64,000 bases of DNA from Anisodus tanguticus (taxonomy: Eukaryota; Streptophyta; Magnoliopsida; Solanales; Solanaceae), in NCBI GenBank assembly GCA_034509755.1, contig CM067552.1, forward strand, positions 20,580,753 through 20,644,752, given 5' to 3'. A model generated the notes under the pieces. That model saw only the letters and a list, made by a program, of their open reading frames with translations. It was not told the DNA's origin and ran no database searches. Of this stretch, positions 57,701-64,000 are shown one piece after another. The position numbers and the translations under genes are program-made. Position 1 is the stretch's first letter; every line of letters starts with the position of its first letter.

Positions 57701-60700
57701 ACATTTATTCTAATGTTTTATTTACCTTTGAATTACTCTTTTTCTATCAATCTCACCTTTTACCCTCGTCTATACACTCACAATGTAACTTTTTCTTGTG
57801 TCTAACATTTTTTTCTTTTTTGTTTCTGACAAGAGTATCACCGAGGGAAAAGTTTACCTCCTGCACAAAGGGCATCATACCTGGCCCGCTAAAATTTTAT
57901 ATTCTCTCAAGGTTATACTAGGCTAAAAATTTCCAAGTACATTATGTACACATCCTCTAAAGGGGTATCACTACCTAACCGTACTATTCTTCAGTACCGT
58001 CCATGATGAGGATCGTACTAAATCCTCAGGTCCCACTTCTCTCGAAACTACGTCCATTGACGTCAGCAAATCAATAACATAAATAGGTACTTGTCATTGT
58101 GATTCTATCGCCGCTGAAAATGGGAGAACGAGGCTTTTACCCCTCTATCTGAATTCTGACCTCGTTATAATTTTCATCTCAGTCTAGGTAAAGCAACCTT
58201 AACCGTCACAAACTTTTCTTTGTAACCTTTGCCTTTGCTTACTAGATCATCGTACGGGTCTATATCGGTTCTTTTCTGCACCATCTCTCGTGTATTACTC
58301 CCCATCCATTTGGAATTTCCCTCTTAAAATATCCTGTCATCAAATCGACGTTCATCATAATCTATAATCCTTTAATGATTCACAACTTGCCTTAAAGCAA
58401 CATCCCTTAGTAGGGTCATTAACTCGTTCTCATAGGGAAGGCATCACATGTTCATGACTGACACACTTAATCCTAGTAGCAAAAACGTTAACCTTGAGGG
58501 CTTCTTCCTTGCTAAGTTCTAAGAATCGTTTCTCCTTACAGTTTATTGTTTTACTGCCTACTCACATACTTTTTCACTCAGCGATACCTCTTGTTATATC
58601 ATCTCTAGGGTCTTCGACTCTTATTCCATCATTACGGAAGGATCGATTCAACACTGATGTTCCTTGAATTAACGGTTAAATTATCTTGACGTCCTATCCC
58701 GCTAATTTTTGACTAATTCAGATCTCGTAATAGATACTCAGTGTCATAGCACCTTCATCTTGATGCCCCAGTCATTACCGCTTTCATGGATTTCTATCAC
58801 TGCTACTCACGGTTTGTCATCTTACCATACTTTTTCTCACGACCTTCAGTAGTTTCTTACATTTATTCTAATGTTTTATTTACCTTTGAATTACTCTTTT
58901 TCTATCAATCTCACCTTTTACCCTCGTCTATACACTCACAATGTAACTTTTTCTTGTGTCTAACATTTTTTTCTTCTTTGTTTCTGACAAGAGTATCACC
59001 GAGGGAAAAGTTTACCTCCTGCACAAAGGGCAGCATACCTGGCCCGCTAAAATTTTATATTCTCTCAAGGTTATACTAGGCTAAAAATTTCCAAGTACAT
59101 TATGTACACATCCTCTAAAGGGGTATCACTACCTAACCGTACTATTCTTCAATACCGTCCACGATGAGGATCGTACTAAATCCTCAGGTCCCACTTCTTT
59201 TGAAACTTCGTCCATTGACGTTAGCAAATCAAAAACATAAATAGGTACTTGTCGTTGTGATTCTATCGCCGCTGAAGATGGGACAACGAGGCTTTTACCC
59301 CTCTATCTTAATTTTGACCTAGTTATAATCTTCATCTCAGTCTTGGTAAAGCAACCTTAACCGTCACAAACGTACCTTTGTAACCTTTGCCTTTGCTTAC
59401 TAGATCATCGTACGGGTCTATATCGGTTCTTTTCTGCACTATCTCCCATGTATTACTCCCCATCCATTTAGAATTTCCCTCTTAAAATATCAGGTCATCA
59501 AATCGACGTTCATCATAATCTATAATCCTTTAACGATTCACAACTTGCCTTAAAGCAATATCCCTTAGTAGGGTCATTAACTTGTTCTCATAGGGAAGGC
59601 ATCACATGTTCATGACTGACACACTTAATCCTAGTATCAAAAACGATAACCTTGAGGGCTCCTTCCTTGCTAACTTCTAAGAATCGTTTCTCCTTACAGT
59701 TTATTCTTTTACTGCCTACTCACATAGTTTTTCACTCAGCGACACCTCTTCTTATATCATCTCTATGGTCTTCGATTCTTAATCCATCATTACTGAATGA
59801 TCGATTCAACACTGATGTTCCTTGAATTAACAACTAAATTATCTTGACTATCCCGCTAATTTTTGACTTATTAAAATCTCGTAATAGATACAGTGTCATA
59901 GAACCTTCATCTTGATGCTCCAGTCATTACCGCTTTCATATATTTCTATCTCTGCTACTCACGGCTTGTCATCTTACCATACTTTGTCTCACGACCTTCA
60001 GTCGTTTCTTACATCTATTCTAATGTTTTATTTACCTTTGAATTACTCTTTTTCTATCAATCTCACCTTTTACCCTCGTCTATACATTCATAATGTAACT
60101 TTTTCTTGTGTCTTACATTTTTTTCTTCTTTGTTTCAGACAAGAGTATCACCGAGGGAAAACTTTACCTCCTGCACAAAGGGCAGCAAACCTGGCCCGCT
60201 ACAATTTTATATTCTCTCAAGGTTATACTTGACTAAAAAATTCCAAGTACATTATGTACACATCCTCTAAAGGGGTATCACTACATAATTGTACTATTCT
60301 TCGGTACCGTCCACGATGAGGATCGTACTAAATCCTCAGGTCCCACTTCTTTCAAAACTACGTCCATTGACGTCAGCAAATCAATAACATAAATAGGTAC
60401 TTGTCATTGTGATTCTATCGCCGCTGAAGATGGGACAATGAGGCTTTTACCCCTCTATCTGAATTCTGACCTCGTTACAATCTTCATCTCAGTCTAGGTA
60501 AATCAACCTTAACCGTCACAAACTTTTCTTTGTAACCTTTGCCTTTGCTTACTAGATCATCAAATGGGTCTATATCGGTTCTTTTCTGCACCATCTCCCA
60601 TGTATTACTGCCCATCCATTTGGAATTTCCCTCTTAAAATATCAGGTCATCAAATCGACGTTCATCATAATCTATAATCCTTTAACGATTCACAACTTGC

Positions 60701-63700
60701 CTAAAAGCAACATCCCTTAGTAGGGTCATTAACTCGTTCTCATAGGGAAGGCATCACATGTTCATGACTGACACACTTAATCCTAGTCGCAAAAATGTTA
60801 ACCTTGAGGGCTTCTTCCTTGCTAACTTCTAAGAATAGTTTCTCCTTACAGTTTATTGTTTTACTGCCTACTCACATAGTTTTTCACTCAGCGATACCTC
60901 TTCTTATATCATCTCTAGGGTCTTCGACTCTTATTCCATCATTACTGAAGTATCGATTCAACACTGATGTTCCTTTAATTAACGGCTAAATTATCTTGAT
61001 GTTCTATCCTGCTAATTTTTGACTTATTCAGATCTCGTAATAGATACTCAGTGTCATAGCACCTTCATATTGATGCCCCAGTCATTACCGCTTTCATGGA
61101 TTTCTATCTCTGCTACTCACGGCTTGTGATCGTACCATACTTTGTCTCACAACATTCAGTCGTTTCTTACATCTATTCTAATGTTTTATTTACCTTTGAA
61201 TTACTCTTTTGCTATCAATCTCACCTTTTACCCTCGTCTATACACTCATAATGTAACTTTTTCTTGTGTCTTACATTTTTTTCTTCTTTGTTTCAGACAA
61301 GAGTATCACCAAGGGAAAAGTTTACCTCCTGCACAAAGGGCACCATACATGGCCCGCTAAAATTTTATATTCTCTCAAGGTTATACTTGACTAAAAAATA
61401 CCAAGTACATTATATACACATCCTCTAAAGGGGTATCACAACCTAACCGTACTATTCTTCGATCGTCCACGATGAGGATCATACTAAATCCTCAGGTCCC
61501 ACTTCTTTCGAATCTACGTCCATTGACGTTAGCAAATCAATAACATAAATAGGTACTTGTCGTTGTGATTCTATCGCCGCTGAAGATGGGACAACGAGGA
61601 TTTTATCCCTCTATCTGAATTCTGACCTCGTTATAATCTTCATCTCAGTCTAGGTAAAGCAACCTTAACCATCACAAACGTTTCTTTGTAACCTTTGCCT
61701 TTGCTTACTAGATCATCGTACGGGTCTATATCGGTTCTTTTCTGCACCATCTCCCATGTATTACTCCCCATCCATTTGGAATTTCCCTCTTAAAATATCA
61801 GGTGATCAAATCGACGTTCATCATAATCTATAATCCTTTAACGATTCACAACTTGCCTTAAAGCAACATCCCTTAGTAGGGTCATTAACTTGTTCTCATA
61901 GGGAAGGCATCACATGTCCATGATCGACACACTTAATCCAAGTATCAAAAACGTTAACCTTGAGGGCTCCGTCCTTGCTAACTTCTAAGAATCATTTCTC
62001 CTTACAGTTTATTCTTTTACTGCCTACTCACATAGTTTTTCACTCAGCGATACCTCTTCTTATATCATCTCTATGGTCTTCGACTCTTATTCCATCATTA
62101 CTGAATGATCGATTCAACACTGATGTTCCTTGAATTAACAACTAAATTATCTTGACTATCCCGCTAATTTTGACTTATTCAGATCTCGTAATAGATACAG
62201 TGTCATAGCACTTTCATCTTGATGCCCCAGTCATTACCGCTTTCATATATCTCGATCTCTGCTACTCATGGCTTGTCATCTTACCATACTTTGTCTCACG
62301 ACCTTCAGTCGTTTCTTACATTTATTCTAATGTTTTATTTACCTTTGAATTACTCTTTTGCTATCAATCTCACCTTTTACCCTCGTCTATACACTCAGAA
62401 TGTAACTTTTTCTTGTGTCTTACATTTTTTCTGACAAGAGTATCACCGAGGGAAAAGTTTACCTCCGGCACAAAGGGCAGCATACCTGGCCCGCTAAAAT
62501 TTTATATTCTCTCAAGGTTATACTTGACTAAAAATTTCAAAGTACATTATGTACACATCCTCTAAAGGGGTATCACTACCTAACCATACTATTCTTCAGC
62601 ACCGTCCACGATGAGGATCATACTAATTCCTCAGGTCCCACTTCTTTCGAAACTACGTCCATTGACGTCAGCAAATCAATAAAATAAATAGGTACTTGTC
62701 GTTGTGATTCTATCGCCGCTGAAGATGGGACAGCGAGGATTTTACCCCTCTATCTGAATTCTGACCTCGTTATAATCTTCATCCCGCCTAGGTAAAGCAA
62801 CCTTAACCGTCACAAACGTTTCTTTGTAACCTTTGCCTTTGCTTAATAGATCATCGTACGGGTCTATATCGGTTCTTTTCGGCACCATCTCTCATGTATT
62901 ACTCCCCATCCATTTGGAATTTCCCTTTTAAAATATCAGGTCATCAAATCGACGTTCATCATAATCTATAATCCTTTAACGATTCACAACCTGCCTTAAA
63001 GCAACATCCCTTAGTAGGTCATTAACTCGTTCTCATAGGGAAGGCATCACATGTTCATGACTGACACACTTAATCCTAGTATCAAAAACTCTAACCTTGA
63101 GGGCTCCTTCCTTGCTAAGTTCTAAGAATCGTTTCTCCTTACAGTTTATTCTTTTACTGCCTACTCACATAGTTTTTCACTCAGCGATGCCTCTTCTTAT
63201 ATCATCTCTATGGTCTTCGACTCTTATTCCATCATTACTGAATGATCGATTCAACACTGATGTTCCTTGAATTAACAACTAAATTATCTTGACTATCCCG
63301 CTAATTTTTGACTTATTCAGATCTCGTAATAGATACAGTGTCATAGCACCTTCATATTGATGCCCCAGTCATTACCGCTTTCATGGATTTCTATCTCTGC
63401 TACTCACGGCTTGTGATCGTACCATACTTTGTCTCACAACATTCAGTCGTTTCTTACATCTATTCTAATGTTTTATTTACCTTTGAATTACTCTTTTGCT
63501 ATCAATCTCACCTTTTACCCTCGTCTATACACTCATAATGTAACTTTTTCTTGTGTCTTACATTTTTTTCTTCTTTGTTTCAGACAAGAGTATCACCAAG
63601 GGAAAAGTTTACCTCCTGCACAAAGGGCACCATACCTGGCCCGCTAAAATTTTATATTCTCTCAAGGTTATACTTGACTAAAAAATACCAAGTACATTAT

Positions 63701-64000
63701 ATACACATCCTCTAAAGGGGTATCACAACCTAACCGTACTATTCTTCAGTACCGTCCACGATGAGGATCATACTAAATCCTCAGGTCCCACTTCTTTCGA
63801 ATCTACGTCCATTGACGTTAGCAAATCAATAACATAAATAGGTACTTGTCGTTGTGATTCTATCGCCGCTGAAGATGGGACAACGAGGATTTTATCCCTC
63901 TATCTGAATTCTGACCTCGTTATAATCTTCATCTCAGTCTAGGTAAAGCAACCTTAACCATCACAAACGTTTCTTTGTAACCTTTGCCTTTGCTTACTAG

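Larger units (their letters stand above)
44771..64000. repeat. satellite-like tandem array, monomer about 1.16 kb
   Basis: The landmark GTCTAGGTAAAGCAA recurs at 44771, 45932, 47093, 48253, 49412, 50573, 51732, 52889, 53551, 54711, 55866, 57024, 58182, 59340, 60492, 61648, 62786 and 63937 (a few copies carry point changes). Intervals are 1151-1161 bases except 662 at 52889-53551 and 1138 at 61648-62786. All copies are head to tail, and the array continues past the window. Internal landmarks in order are CATCGTACGGGTCTAT, ATCCTTTAACGATTCACAAC, GTTCATGACTGACACACTTA, CACTCAGCGATACCTCTTCT, GATCTCGTAATAGATACTCA, TTTTATTTACCTTTGAATTA, CTGCACAAAGGGCACCATAC and CGATGAGGATCGTACTAAAT. It has no transposon ends. 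Frames of 60-106 codons recur once per monomer but lack a consistent ATG and have stops in other copies, so I treat the array as non-coding. Confidence 0.95.

Noticed and set aside
45299..63647. Recurrent plus-strand frames of 60-106 codons in the array (SHDLQSFLTSILMFYLPLNY core)
   Set aside because: They repeat because the DNA repeats. Most open only with TTG, have stops or frame changes in some copies, and show no codon-type bias. There is no sign of translation.
44771..64000. Ribosomal DNA spacer or CRISPR-like array
   Set aside because: No rRNA sequence is present, and the repeats are contiguous kilobase units without short repeats and unique spacers.

Overview
This is plant nuclear DNA from a eudicot, most likely Solanaceae. 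The evidence is AT-rich sequence, GT-AG introns, a nucleus-encoded plastid-type membrane protein, an Au-type SINE, Stowaway-like MITEs, an RTE-clade LINE and several plant LTR-retrotransposon lineages (chromovirus Tekay, Reina, Tat/Ogre, and Ty1/copia). The family assignment rests on my recollection of how such elements look in Solanaceae, not on a search. I saw nothing bacterial or organellar.

Layout. 1-3050: 3' end of a Tekay-type element (integrase, chromodomain, polypurine tract, LTR), cut by a near full-length but dead RTE LINE (about 3050-5985). 5986-15842: a degenerate minus-strand Tat/Ogre-type element (gag, protease, RT, RNase H), with two related 1.5-1.7 kb segments in direct orientation on either side. 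15843-17290: AT-rich spacer with an HSP70 C-terminal fragment, a small tandem repeat and a MITE. 17292-22733: a minus-strand copia element with recognisable LTRs whose reverse transcriptase is deleted. 23675-26686: the one convincing host gene, a five-exon minus-strand gene for a DUF2301-type membrane protein with a plastid transit peptide. Its introns carry a MITE and a SINE nested in a hAT-like element. 26800-43870: a mosaic of copia and gypsy relics (several LTRs, a gag zinc-knuckle region, a Reina-type pol).

44771-64000: a tandem array of about 1.16 kb monomers, with 17 successive intervals visible and the array running off the right edge. One monomer has lost about 0.5 kb. Blocks of diagnostic variants recur two or three monomers apart, which points to unequal exchange and a developing higher-order structure. 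The left edge cuts an open minus-strand frame, so the monomer seems to come from a segment of a larger element-like sequence. This satellite-like array is the most interesting structure in the window.

Apart from the DUF2301 gene, every coding trace is a transposon relic or a gene fragment with stops, frameshifts or lost catalytic residues. There is no operon-like or pathway-like gene group. All similarity statements were made by eye and from memory of the families.
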